Positions 46,309 to 53,767 of a DNA stretch of 64,000 nt are shown in pieces. The stretch covers positions 1 through 64,000 of the forward strand of contig NZ_JODS01000030.1 in assembly GCF_000718025.1 (NCBI RefSeq). Reading direction: 5' to 3'. Below the pieces are notes generated by a model that had not been told where the DNA came from, made no database searches, and was given only the letters and a program-made list of their open reading frames with translations. A program made the translations under genes and the position numbers. The DNA comes from Kitasatospora purpeofusca. Lineage in GTDB: Bacteria; Actinomycetota; Actinomycetes; Streptomycetales; Streptomycetaceae. The number at the start of each line of letters is the position of its first letter. Positions within the stretch are counted from its first letter, which is position 1.

Positions 46309-47262
46309 GTGGGGAACGCCACCTCGCGCGGCCCCCGGGCGCCGACGGTCGCCCAGCTCAGGGCCTTCGTCGCGGTGGCCGAGCACCGGCACTTCCGGGA
46401 GGCCGCGGCGGCCACCGGTACGAGCCAGCCGGCCCTCTCCGGGGCGGTCGCGGCGCTGGAGGAGTCGTTGGGCGCGCAGCTCGTCGAGCGTACGACGCGC
46501 CGGGTCATGATCACTCCGCTGGGTGAGCGCGTCCTGGAGCACGCGCGCCGGGTGCTCGCCTCCGTGCAGGCGCTCACCGAGGAGGTGGACGCCGCCCGCC
46601 GGCCCTTCACCGGGCCGCTGCACCTGGGCGTCATCCCGACCGTCGCCCCGTACCTGCTGCCGACCGTGCTGCGGCTGGTCCGCGACCGCTACCCGGAGCT
46701 GGAGCTGCACGTCCACGAGGAGCGGACGCCCTCGCTGCTGGAGGGGCTGGCCGCCGGGCGGCTGGACGTCCTGCTGCTCGCGCTGCCGGCCGGCGGCTCC
46801 ACGCCGACCCGGGACATCCCGCTGTTCGACGAGGACTTCGTCCTGGTCACCCCGCCCGAGCACGAGCTCGCCGGGCAGGTGGACGTGGCCCGCGACGTGC
46901 TGCTCGACCTGGACGTGCTGCTGCTGGAGGAGGGCCACTGCCTGCGCGACCAGGCCCTCGACATCTGCCGCGAGGTCGGCGCCGACCCCGGCGGCTCGAC
47001 CACCAGGGCGGCCGGACTGTCCACCCTGGTGCAGCTGGTGGCCGGCGGCCTCGGGGTGACCCTGCTGCCCGCCACCGCGCTGGACGTCGAGGCGGGCCGC
47101 GCCGACCGGCTGGCCGCCGTCCGCTTCGCCGCGCCCGCGCCGGGCCGCCGGATCGGGCTCGCCGCCCGGCCGGGGTCGGCCCGCAGCGGCGAGTACGACC
47201 GTTTCGCGGCCTCGCTGCGGGAGGTGCTGGCCGAGCTGCCGGTCCGGATCGTCCAGTCCTGA
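46309..47262 (+). CDS. oxyR: Peroxide-sensing LysR regulator OxyR
   Basis: 317 aa. The HTH is at about residues 15-75 (HFREAAAATGTSQPALSGAV). The effector domain has two cysteines, C211 and C220, in EEGHCLRDQALDICREVG; their spacing equals that of the disulfide pair C199/C208 in E. coli OxyR. It should activate the divergent ahpCD on oxidation. The GTG at 46309 is the longest reasonable start, but has no clear ribosome site, so the first few residues are uncertain. Confidence 0.92.
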   Translation: MGNATSRGPRAPTVAQLRAFVAVAEHRHFREAAAATGTSQPALSGAVAALEESLGAQLVERTTRRVMITPLGERVLEHARRVLASVQALTEEVDAARRPFTGPLHLGVIPTVAPYLLPTVLRLVRDRYPELELHVHEERTPSLLEGLAAGRLDVLLLALPAGGSTPTRDIPLFDEDFVLVTPPEHELAGQVDVARDVLLDLDVLLLEEGHCLRDQALDICREVGADPGGSTTRAAGLSTLVQLVAGGLGVTLLPATALDVEAGRADRLAAVRFAAPAPGRRIGLAARPGSARSGEYDRFAASLREVLAELPVRIVQS

Positions 47263-47296
47263 CAGGGGCGGGGCTCGCATCGGGAGTGCCCGCCCC

Positions 47297-47332
47297 CGCG
47301 CCGCCGCTCAGGACCGCGCCGCCGCTCAGGAC
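47297..47332. repeat. 18-bp tandem duplication over a stop codon
   Basis: Two exact copies of CGCGCCGCCGCTCAGGAC; each carries TCA, the minus-strand TGA. The TetR gene ends inside the second copy, so the duplication repeats its stop. Confidence 0.85.
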
Positions 47333-47949
47333 CGCGCGGGCGCGCCGAGGCAGAGGCCGACGGTAGTGGCGACGAGCAGGTCGAGCGCCCGGCGGGACTC
47401 CGGCTCCGGGTCCTCGCCGGCGGCCTTGAGGACCAGGTAGCGGTCGCTCAGGCCGTTGAAGCCGGCCAGGAAGTACACCGCGACCTCCCCGGCCGGCACC
47501 GGCAGCGTCAGCCCGTGCGCGGCGGCGAGCCCGGTGAGCAGCGCGGCGGCGGTGTCCTCGATCTCGTGCTGGAGCGCCCGCATGGTCTCCTGCAGGTCCG
47601 GGTCGCGCAGCGCCATCGCGGAGAACTCGGTGATCAGCGCGCACTTGCCGTCCTCGCCGACGGCGCTGTCCCAGAGGGCGTGGACCATCGTCCTGACCTG
47701 CTCGCCGAACGGGCCCTCGGCGGGGGCCGAGGCCCGGACCTGGCCGATGAACTCGGCGGTCAGCTGCTCGACGACGGCCCGGTAGAGGTCCTTCTTGGTG
47801 CCGAAGGTGTAGTGCACCGTCGCCTGTGCCACGCCCAGCTCCGCCGCGATCGCGCGGGTGCTGCCCGCGGCGATCCCCTCGCGGGCCATCAGGTCGATCG
47901 CGGCCTGGATCAGTTGGGGGCGCCGCTCGGCGGCCGGGACGTGAGCCAT
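47326..47949 (-). CDS. TetR-family regulator, divergent from an MMPL transporter
   Basis: 207 aa. The HTH is RAIAAELGVAQATVHYTFGTK; the rest is the helical ligand domain. The start is probably leaderless: on the minus strand TACCCT ends 6 nt before the ATG. It faces the MMPL gene, and the 160-bp gap holds a near-perfect dyad (48017-48036) that is its likely operator. By analogy with such pairs it represses the transporter until a substrate or related lipid binds it. Confidence 0.9.
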   Translation of the reverse strand: MAHVPAAERRPQLIQAAIDLMAREGIAAGSTRAIAAELGVAQATVHYTFGTKKDLYRAVVEQLTAEFIGQVRASAPAEGPFGEQVRTMVHALWDSAVGEDGKCALITEFSAMALRDPDLQETMRALQHEIEDTAAALLTGLAAAHGLTLPVPAGEVAVYFLAGFNGLSDRYLVLKAAGEDPEPESRRALDLLVATTVGLCLGAPARS

Positions 47950-48016
47950 TGGGCCAGGGTATCGCCATGTTCGGACAACCGGATCGAATGATCTCGTCGG
48001 ACGTTCGCGTCAGTCG

Positions 48017-48036
48017 ACTTTGTCATGCGACAAAGT
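48017..48036. promoter_or_regulatory. TetR operator for the MMPL transporter
   Basis: ACTTTGTC-ATGC-GACAAAGT: 8-bp perfect arms around a 4-bp centre, 74-93 bp upstream of the MMPL start, in the gap shared with the divergent TetR gene. Confidence 0.8.
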
Positions 48037-48109
48037 TGCGCGTACGGTGAACGGGACGACCGAGCACCGCGCTCCCGCCTGCCCGAACGACCCGATCGAA
48101 GGTGCACGC

Positions 48110-50314
48110 ATGGCCACGTACCTGTACCGCCTGGGCCGCCTCTGCTTCCGCCGGAGGAGAACCGTCCTCGCCGTCTGGCTCGCCCTGCTGATCGCGATCG
48201 GCGGCGGCGCCGCGGCCTTCGGCGGCAAGACCACCGAGGAGTTCAAGGTCCCCGGGACCGAGGCCCAGGCCACCCTGGACCGGATCAAGGACACCTTCCC
48301 GGCCCAGGGCCACGGCTCGGCCCAGGTGGTCTTCCGCAGCGACGCGGCCGGCGGCATCACGGGCCCCGAGAACGCCCGGGCCGTCGGCGAGGCGGTCGCC
48401 CGGATCGCCGCCGTCCCGGGTGTCGCGGGCATCCCCGACCCGTACGCCACCGGCGCGGTCTCCCCGGACGGCACGGTCGCGCTCGGCCTGGTCTCCTTCG
48501 ACAGCAAGCTCGGCGACATCACCGACCAGCAGCGCGACGCGGTCCGGGCGGCGGCCGACCCGGCCCGCGCGGCCGGTGTCACGGTGGCCTTCGGCGGCGA
48601 CGCCTACAACAAGATGGCCCAGGTCGACGGCGGCGAGGTGATCGGCCTGATCGTGGCCGGGCTGGTCCTGGTGGTCACCCTGGGGTCGCTGGTCGCGGCC
48701 GGGCTCCCGCTGCTCACCGCACTGGTCGGGGTCGGGATCGCGATGGCCGGGGTGTTCACCGTGGCCGGCTCCTTCGAGGTCATCTCGACCGCGCCCGTGC
48801 TGGCGCTGATGGTCGGCCTGGCGGTCGGCATCGACTACGCCCTGTTCATCGTCTCCCGGCACCGGCGCCACCTCGCCGAGGGCCTGGAGCCGGAGGAGGC
48901 CGCCGCCCGTGCCAACGCGACCGCCGGCAGCGCGGTGGTGTTCGCCGGCCTCACCGTCGTCGCCGCGCTGGCCGGGCTGGCCGTCGCCGGGGTGCCGTTC
49001 CTGACCGTGATGGGCCTGGCCGCCTCCGCCGCCGTGGTGGTCGCGGTGCTGGTGGCGATCACCCTGCTGCCCGCCGTGCTCGGCTTCGCCGGCCGGGGCA
49101 TCGACCGGCTGCCGGTCCGGCGGCGGGCGCTGCGGACCACCGGGCGCACGACGCTCGGCGAGCGCTGGGCGGGCTTCGTGGTGCGCCGTCCGCTCGCCGT
49201 GCTGCTGGTGGGCCTCACCGCCCTGGTCGCGCTCGCCGTGCCGGCCGCGAGCCTCACCCTCGGCCTGCCGGGCGGCGGCTCTCAGGCCAAGGGCACCGAC
49301 GCCCGCACCGCGTACGACCTCGTCGACCACAGCTTCGGCCCCGGCTTCAACGCGCCGCTGGTCGTGGTGGTCGACGCCGCCGGGGCGGCGCAGCCGGAGC
49401 AGGCGGTCCAGGGCGTGGCCGGGCGGCTCGGCGCGCTGCCGGGTGTGCAGACGCTGCTCCCGCCGCAGTTGGACGGGCCGAGCCGCACCGCGCTCGTCCC
49501 GGTCATCCCGAAGACCGGCCCGGACCACGCCGACACCCGGCAGCTGGTCACCGACATCCGCGACCAGCGCGACGCCCTCAAGGCCGAGACCGGCGCGCGG
49601 ATCGACGTCACCGGCACCACGGCCGCCAACATCGACGTCTCCGCCAAGCTGAGCGACGCGCTGCCGCCGTTCGTCGCGGTGATCGTGGGCATCGCGCTGG
49701 TGCTGCTGGCGCTGGCCTTCCGCTCGATCCTGGTGCCGCTGAAGGCGGTGGCCGGCTTCCTGCTCTCCATCACGGCCTCGCTCGGCGCCGTCGTCGCGGT
49801 CTACCAGTGGGGCTGGCTGGACGGCCTGATCGACGTGCCGAAGGTCGGCCCGGTGGTCAGCTTCGTGCCGATCCTGCTGATCGGTGTGCTGTTCGGGCTC
49901 GCGATGGACTACGAGCTGTTCCTGGTCTCGGGGATGAAGGAGCACCATGTGCACGGCATGGCGCCGCGCGAGGCGGTGGTGGCCGGGGTGAAGAACGGCG
50001 CCCGGGTGGTCACGGCGGCCGCGCTGATCATGGTCGCGGTGTTCGGCTCGTTCGTCTTCGGCCACGACCCGATCGTCCAGCCGATCGGCTTCGCGCTCGC
50101 GGTCGGCGTACTGGTGGACGCCTTCGTGGTGCGGATGGCGCTGGTGCCGGCCGCGATGGCGCTGTTCGGGCGGGCGGCCTGGTGGTTCCCGAAGAGCCTG
50201 GACAAGGTGGTGCCGCGGGTGGACATGGAGGGCGAGCAGCTGATGGCCCGGCTGGAGCCGGCGGCCGGCGCGGCCGCCGACGACCCGGGAGCAAAGCAGC
50301 CCGAGCGGGTCTGA
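48110..50314 (+). CDS. MMPL-family RND transporter
   Basis: 734 aa with about 12 transmembrane helices in two halves. Each half begins with one helix, an extracellular loop and then five helices. The motifs GIDYALFIVSRHRR (first half) and GLAMDYELFLVSGMKEHH (second half) carry the Asp-Tyr pair of the proton relay in MmpL proteins. Such proteins export lipids or drugs. The ATG at 48110 has GAAGGTG 6-7 nt upstream. Control by the divergent TetR is likely. Confidence 0.92.
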   Translation: MATYLYRLGRLCFRRRRTVLAVWLALLIAIGGGAAAFGGKTTEEFKVPGTEAQATLDRIKDTFPAQGHGSAQVVFRSDAAGGITGPENARAVGEAVARIAAVPGVAGIPDPYATGAVSPDGTVALGLVSFDSKLGDITDQQRDAVRAAADPARAAGVTVAFGGDAYNKMAQVDGGEVIGLIVAGLVLVVTLGSLVAAGLPLLTALVGVGIAMAGVFTVAGSFEVISTAPVLALMVGLAVGIDYALFIVSRHRRHLAEGLEPEEAAARANATAGSAVVFAGLTVVAALAGLAVAGVPFLTVMGLAASAAVVVAVLVAITLLPAVLGFAGRGIDRLPVRRRALRTTGRTTLGERWAGFVVRRPLAVLLVGLTALVALAVPAASLTLGLPGGGSQAKGTDARTAYDLVDHSFGPGFNAPLVVVVDAAGAAQPEQAVQGVAGRLGALPGVQTLLPPQLDGPSRTALVPVIPKTGPDHADTRQLVTDIRDQRDALKAETGARIDVTGTTAANIDVSAKLSDALPPFVAVIVGIALVLLALAFRSILVPLKAVAGFLLSITASLGAVVAVYQWGWLDGLIDVPKVGPVVSFVPILLIGVLFGLAMDYELFLVSGMKEHHVHGMAPREAVVAGVKNGARVVTAAALIMVAVFGSFVFGHDPIVQPIGFALAVGVLVDAFVVRMALVPAAMALFGRAAWWFPKSLDKVVPRVDMEGEQLMARLEPAAGAAADDPGAKQPERV

Positions 50315-50330
50315 GCCGGGTCCGACCCGA

Positions 50331-50386
50331 GCCGAGCGGAGGGGCTGCCCCGACGTTCCGCGCCGGGGGCAGCCCCTCCGCTCGGC
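50331..50386. terminator. 21-bp convergent terminator
   Basis: A perfect 21-bp stem (50331-50351 with 50366-50386) around a 14-nt loop, between the MMPL and phosphatase genes. Confidence 0.92.
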
Positions 50387-50394
50387 CGCTAGTC

Positions 50395-52281
50395 CTACGG
50401 CAGCCGCTGCTCGAACCAGACCACCTTGCCGGTGCCCAGCCGGGTCGCGCCCCAGCGTTCGGCGCACCGGGCCACGATCTGCAGGCCCCGTCCTCGCTCG
50501 TCCTCCGGCCCGGTCCGGCGCGGCCGGGGCAGCAGCGGGCTGTCGTCCCCGACCTCGCAGCGCAGCCGGGTGGTGCGGACCAGGCTCAGCGTCACCGGGC
50601 GGGTGGCGTGCTGGACGGCGTTGGTGACCAGCTCGCTGACCATCAGCTCGGTCGCCTCGGTCAGTTCCTCCAGCCCCCAGCGGCGCAGGGTGTGCGCGGC
50701 CAGCCGGCGCGCCCGCCCCGGCGTCTCGTTGCGCGGCTGGAGGTACCAGTGCGCGACGTCCCCGGCCGGGATGCCGTCGAAGCAGGCGGCCAGCAGGGCG
50801 ATGTCGTCGCCCCGGTCGCCCGGCGGCAGGATCCGCAGCGCCTCCTGGCAGAGGTGCTCGGGCGCGTGCCGCAGGGTGCCCGAGAGCCGGGCGCGGAGCA
50901 GCTCGAGACCGTCGCTGAGCGGGCGGCTGCGGGTCTCCACCAGACCGTCGGTGAACAGCAGCAGGGCCGATCCCGGCGGCGCGGGCAGTTCGACGGAGGA
51001 GAAGTCCACCCCGCCGACGCCGATCGGCGCCCCCGCCTCCAGGTCGAGCAGCTCGGCCGTGCCGTCCGGCTGGACGAGCACCGGCGGCACGTGCCCGGCG
51101 TTGGCGAGCACCACCCGGTTGGCGATCGGGTCGTAGACGGCGTAGACGCAGGTCGCCAGGTGCTGTTCGCGGCCGAGCCGCTGGGCCTGCTCGTCCAGGT
51201 GGTAGAGCACCTCGTGCGGCGGCAGGTCGAGGGCGGCCAGGGTCTGCGCGCTGGTGCGCAGCTGGCCCATGATGGCGGCCGAGGTGAGCGAGTGGCCCAT
51301 CACGTCGCCGACGATCAGCGCCACCCGGTTGCCGGGCAGCGGCACCGCGTCGTACCAGTCGCCGCCGACCTGGGCGCCGCGCTCGCCGGGCAGGTAGCGC
51401 TGGGCGAGCCGGACGCCGTGCGGCTGGGGCAGCCGCAGCGGCAGCATGCTGCGCTGGAGCTCGTTGGCTATCTCCCACTCGCGGGCGTACCGCAGCGCGG
51501 TGTCCACGGCCAGCCCGGCCTGGGTGGCGAGGTGGGTGGCGGTCGCGGTGTCGGCGGCGTCGAAGCCGGGCCGGCCGCTCTTCTCCTCCGGGCGCCGGAT
51601 CAGCACCAGCAGTCCGAGCACGGCCTTGCGGCCGCGCAGCGGCAGGGCGAGCACCGAGGTGCCGGGGCTGAGCCTGGCCAGGCCCCGGGCGCCGTACAGC
51701 TCGCGCAGCAGCTCGGTGGTGCGGGCGCTGCCGCTGTCCTCGGCGGAGCCGAGCACGACCGGTTCGGCGGGCCGCCGGCTGAGCAGGGTGTGCGCGAGCG
51801 CGCCGCCGCGGGTGACCGGGGTGGCCGGGCCGGTGTCGGCGGTGGAGCGCGCGCCGTACCGGCTGCCGTAGCGGTCCCCGTAACGGTCGCGCCCGTCGTC
51901 GCCGGCCGGGCGGCCGCGGCGGCCCAGCCGGGTGCCCTGGCTGTGGTGGATCCGCAGCTGCTCGGGGAAGCCGGGCTCGCGTTCGACGTTGGGCAGCGGG
52001 TCGCGCAGGTGGACGACGGCGGCGTCGGCGAGGGCGGGGACCAGCACCCGGCCGACGTTGCGCAGGGTGGCGGCCAGGTCGAGCGCGCTGTTGATCCGCC
52101 GGGTCGCGGAGTCGAGGTAGGCGAGGCGTTCGGCGACCCGGTCCGGCGGCCGGTCCTGCCGGTCCTGCTGCTCCGGCTGCGGGGACCCGGCCGGGGCCGG
52201 TGGTGGCGGTGGTGACGGCGGTCGGCGCGGGATCGGCAGGGCAGGCGGCTGTCCGGCCTCGGGTTTGAGCTGGTCGCGCAC
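50395..52281 (-). CDS. SpoIIE-type phosphatase with GAF and anti-sigma kinase domains
   Basis: 628 aa. A Pro/Arg-rich N-terminus is followed by a GAF-like domain (about residues 45-240) with an inserted Arg/Tyr/Gly stretch (RYGDRYGSRYGARS). The PPM/SpoIIE phosphatase domain follows (about 250-475), with metal-binding motifs GGDWYDAV, LIVGDVMGHS, FTDGLVETR and GDDIALL. A C-terminal HATPase domain (about 490-628) with ELVTNAVQHA and RGRGLQIVA resembles RsbW-type anti-sigma kinases. Such proteins both dephosphorylate anti-anti-sigma factors and bind sigma partners. The GTG at 52281 has AGGACAGG upstream. Confidence 0.88.
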   Translation of the reverse strand: MRDQLKPEAGQPPALPIPRRPPSPPPPPAPAGSPQPEQQDRQDRPPDRVAERLAYLDSATRRINSALDLAATLRNVGRVLVPALADAAVVHLRDPLPNVEREPGFPEQLRIHHSQGTRLGRRGRPAGDDGRDRYGDRYGSRYGARSTADTGPATPVTRGGALAHTLLSRRPAEPVVLGSAEDSGSARTTELLRELYGARGLARLSPGTSVLALPLRGRKAVLGLLVLIRRPEEKSGRPGFDAADTATATHLATQAGLAVDTALRYAREWEIANELQRSMLPLRLPQPHGVRLAQRYLPGERGAQVGGDWYDAVPLPGNRVALIVGDVMGHSLTSAAIMGQLRTSAQTLAALDLPPHEVLYHLDEQAQRLGREQHLATCVYAVYDPIANRVVLANAGHVPPVLVQPDGTAELLDLEAGAPIGVGGVDFSSVELPAPPGSALLLFTDGLVETRSRPLSDGLELLRARLSGTLRHAPEHLCQEALRILPPGDRGDDIALLAACFDGIPAGDVAHWYLQPRNETPGRARRLAAHTLRRWGLEELTEATELMVSELVTNAVQHATRPVTLSLVRTTRLRCEVGDDSPLLPRPRRTGPEDERGRGLQIVARCAERWGATRLGTGKVVWFEQRLP

Positions 52282-52391
52282 GGGTGCCTGTCCTGGGATC
52301 GGTACGGTCTGGGGCCTGTTGCTGCTCTGGGGTGTGCGGTCCTGCTCCGGTCCGCCGGCGCCGCCGGGGTCCGGCGGGTGCCGACCGGCCG

Positions 52392-53153
52392 TCAGCCGAC
52401 CCGCCGACAGCGGAGGAAGAGCTGCTCCTCCGGCGGCAGAGTGGTGCTGGCCGGCGCGTACGGACGCCCCTCCTGCTCCTCGATCACGAACCCGGCGTCC
52501 AGCAGGACCCGTTCGAGATCCTCCCGCAGGTACCCGCTGATCCGCAGCTCCCGCCCGAGGAAGGGCAGCGGAACGTGGTCCAGGTCCGCCTCGACCATAC
52601 CCAGCGCCAGCAGTCCGCCGGGCCGCAGCAGGGCGCGCAGCCGGGCCAGCACGGTCGGGATCTCGTCCTGGGGGAGGAGGATCAGGGAGAAGAACGCGGT
52701 GACGGCGTCGAAGGTGCCCCGCCCCGCGGGCCCGAGCTCCGGCAGGTTCCAGGCCGAGTCGGCGCGTTCGGTCGCGAGGTCGTACATGTCGATGCGGTGC
52801 AGGGCCGGCGGGTGCGGGCCGGGGAGGTCGGCCTCCCGGGCCAGGGTCAGCATGACGTCCGACAGGTCGACGGCGGTGACCCGCGCCCCGGCCGCGACCA
52901 GTTGGCGGACGGTCGGCTCGCCGCTGCCGCAGCCGACGTCCAGCACCGCGGCGCCCGGCTCCAGCCGGGACAGCAGCCGGCGCCCGCAGGCCAGCTGGCC
53001 GTGTTTGGAGGGGAACGCCTCCGCGTAACCGGTGCCGATCGTGTCGAAGGCGACCGCCTGCAGGGCGCGCGCGGCCCGGCGGCGCAGGACGTCGGGACCG
53101 CCGCCCGCGTCCTCGTCGATGGGGAACGGATCCGATATCTGTCCGGTCGTCAC
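52392..53153 (-). CDS. Class I SAM-dependent methyltransferase
   Basis: 253 aa. Motif I is VLDVGCGSGEPTVRQL, motif II RVTAVDLSDVML, and LLRPGGLLALGMVEADL is the post-motif strand. The substrate is unknown; small-molecule targets are usual for this fold. The GTG at 53153 is the most plausible start, with AAGGTG 11 nt upstream. A cluster of short direct repeats (53289-53345) lies 136 bp upstream, suggesting tight control. It lies 110 bp from the phosphatase gene on the same strand, so cotranscription is possible. Confidence 0.88.
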   Translation of the reverse strand: MTTGQISDPFPIDEDAGGGPDVLRRRAARALQAVAFDTIGTGYAEAFPSKHGQLACGRRLLSRLEPGAAVLDVGCGSGEPTVRQLVAAGARVTAVDLSDVMLTLAREADLPGPHPPALHRIDMYDLATERADSAWNLPELGPAGRGTFDAVTAFFSLILLPQDEIPTVLARLRALLRPGGLLALGMVEADLDHVPLPFLGRELRISGYLREDLERVLLDAGFVIEEQEGRPYAPASTTLPPEEQLFLRCRRVG

Positions 53154-53288
53154 GATTGAGAGGCACCTTTCGGCCGGGCCTCCGGTCGGCCGGTCGAGGC
53201 GCGAGGCAGGACCGCCGTGTCCTCCCGGCGCCCGCGCTGCCCCGCCGGCCCGCTGCCGGTGGCGGTACGTCACGCTCCCCGCGTCACA

Positions 53289-53345
53289 CTGACTGCATTG
53301 CCACGCTGACTGCACTCTGACACTTTGCACAGACTCTTTGCACAG
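53289..53345. repeat. Cluster of short direct repeats upstream of the methyltransferase gene
   Basis: CTGACTGCA occurs at 53289-53297 and 53306-53314, 17 bp apart. CTTTGCACAG occurs at 53323-53332 and 53336-53345, 13 bp apart. A further GACACTCTGCAC-like copy ends near 53357. The whole block is rich in TGCA cores and is unlike the rest of the region; it could be a multimer operator. Confidence 0.75.
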
Positions 53346-53621
53346 GGACACTCTGCACTGCGGGAGCGCTGCCGCGCTGCCTTTTGCCGGATGCTCCACC
53401 GGAGAAGTGCACTTGTGTGTGTACTGGAATCCGAGAATATGCGTGATCACTCCGCCATGGGGTCCGTTTTCGGCCAACTCGTGGCGGTTGGCCGACGGTA
53501 CCCCCTTCCCTGGAAGCACGGGGCGCGGGCGGAGGTGGTGCGTCCGGGGCGCGCACGCCGTGCGGTGAGCGGATTCGACCCCGCTGACCTGCGGTGATGT
53601 CGGTCCGAGCGCTGACAATCC

Positions 53622-53640
53622 GACGTTTATCGAACGTCAA
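53622..53640. promoter_or_regulatory. Second SARP-box-like site at the 3' side of the regulator gene
   Basis: ACGTTTA (53623-53629) and ACGTCAA (53634-53640) are two 7-mers 11 bp apart; the same bases also form the inverted repeat GACGTT-TATCG-AACGTC (53622-53638). It shares the core GTTTATCG with the site at 56853-56870. Confidence 0.55.
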
Positions 53641-53684
53641 TCGGCGCGGTGCACAGTGGAGTCCAGCGCCGGGGAAGCGTTGAA

Positions 53685-53718
53685 GGTGCTCCCGCAGCCG
53701 GGGGGCTGCGGGAGCACC
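53685..53718 (-). terminator. Terminator after the SARP regulator
   Basis: A 15-bp perfect stem (53685-53699 with 53704-53718) and a GGGG loop lie downstream of the regulator stop on the minus strand. Confidence 0.88.
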
Positions 53719-53767
53719 GAACGCTCACGGGGAGGACCCCAGGGGGGAAGTACGGGGGAACGGGGTC

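Larger units (their letters stand above)
53154..53767. other. Long intergenic region between methyltransferase and SARP genes
   Basis: About 610 bp. It holds the direct repeats 53289-53345, the SARP-like site 53622-53640 and the terminator 53685-53718. Open frames here (such as one of 118 codons on the minus strand) have a composition unlike other genes of the window and no ribosome sites, so I do not call them. Confidence 0.55.

Noticed and set aside
53284..53640. 118-codon open frame on the minus strand in the methyltransferase-SARP gap
   Set aside because: No ribosome site, composition unlike neighbours, and it runs through the direct repeats and the SARP-like site.
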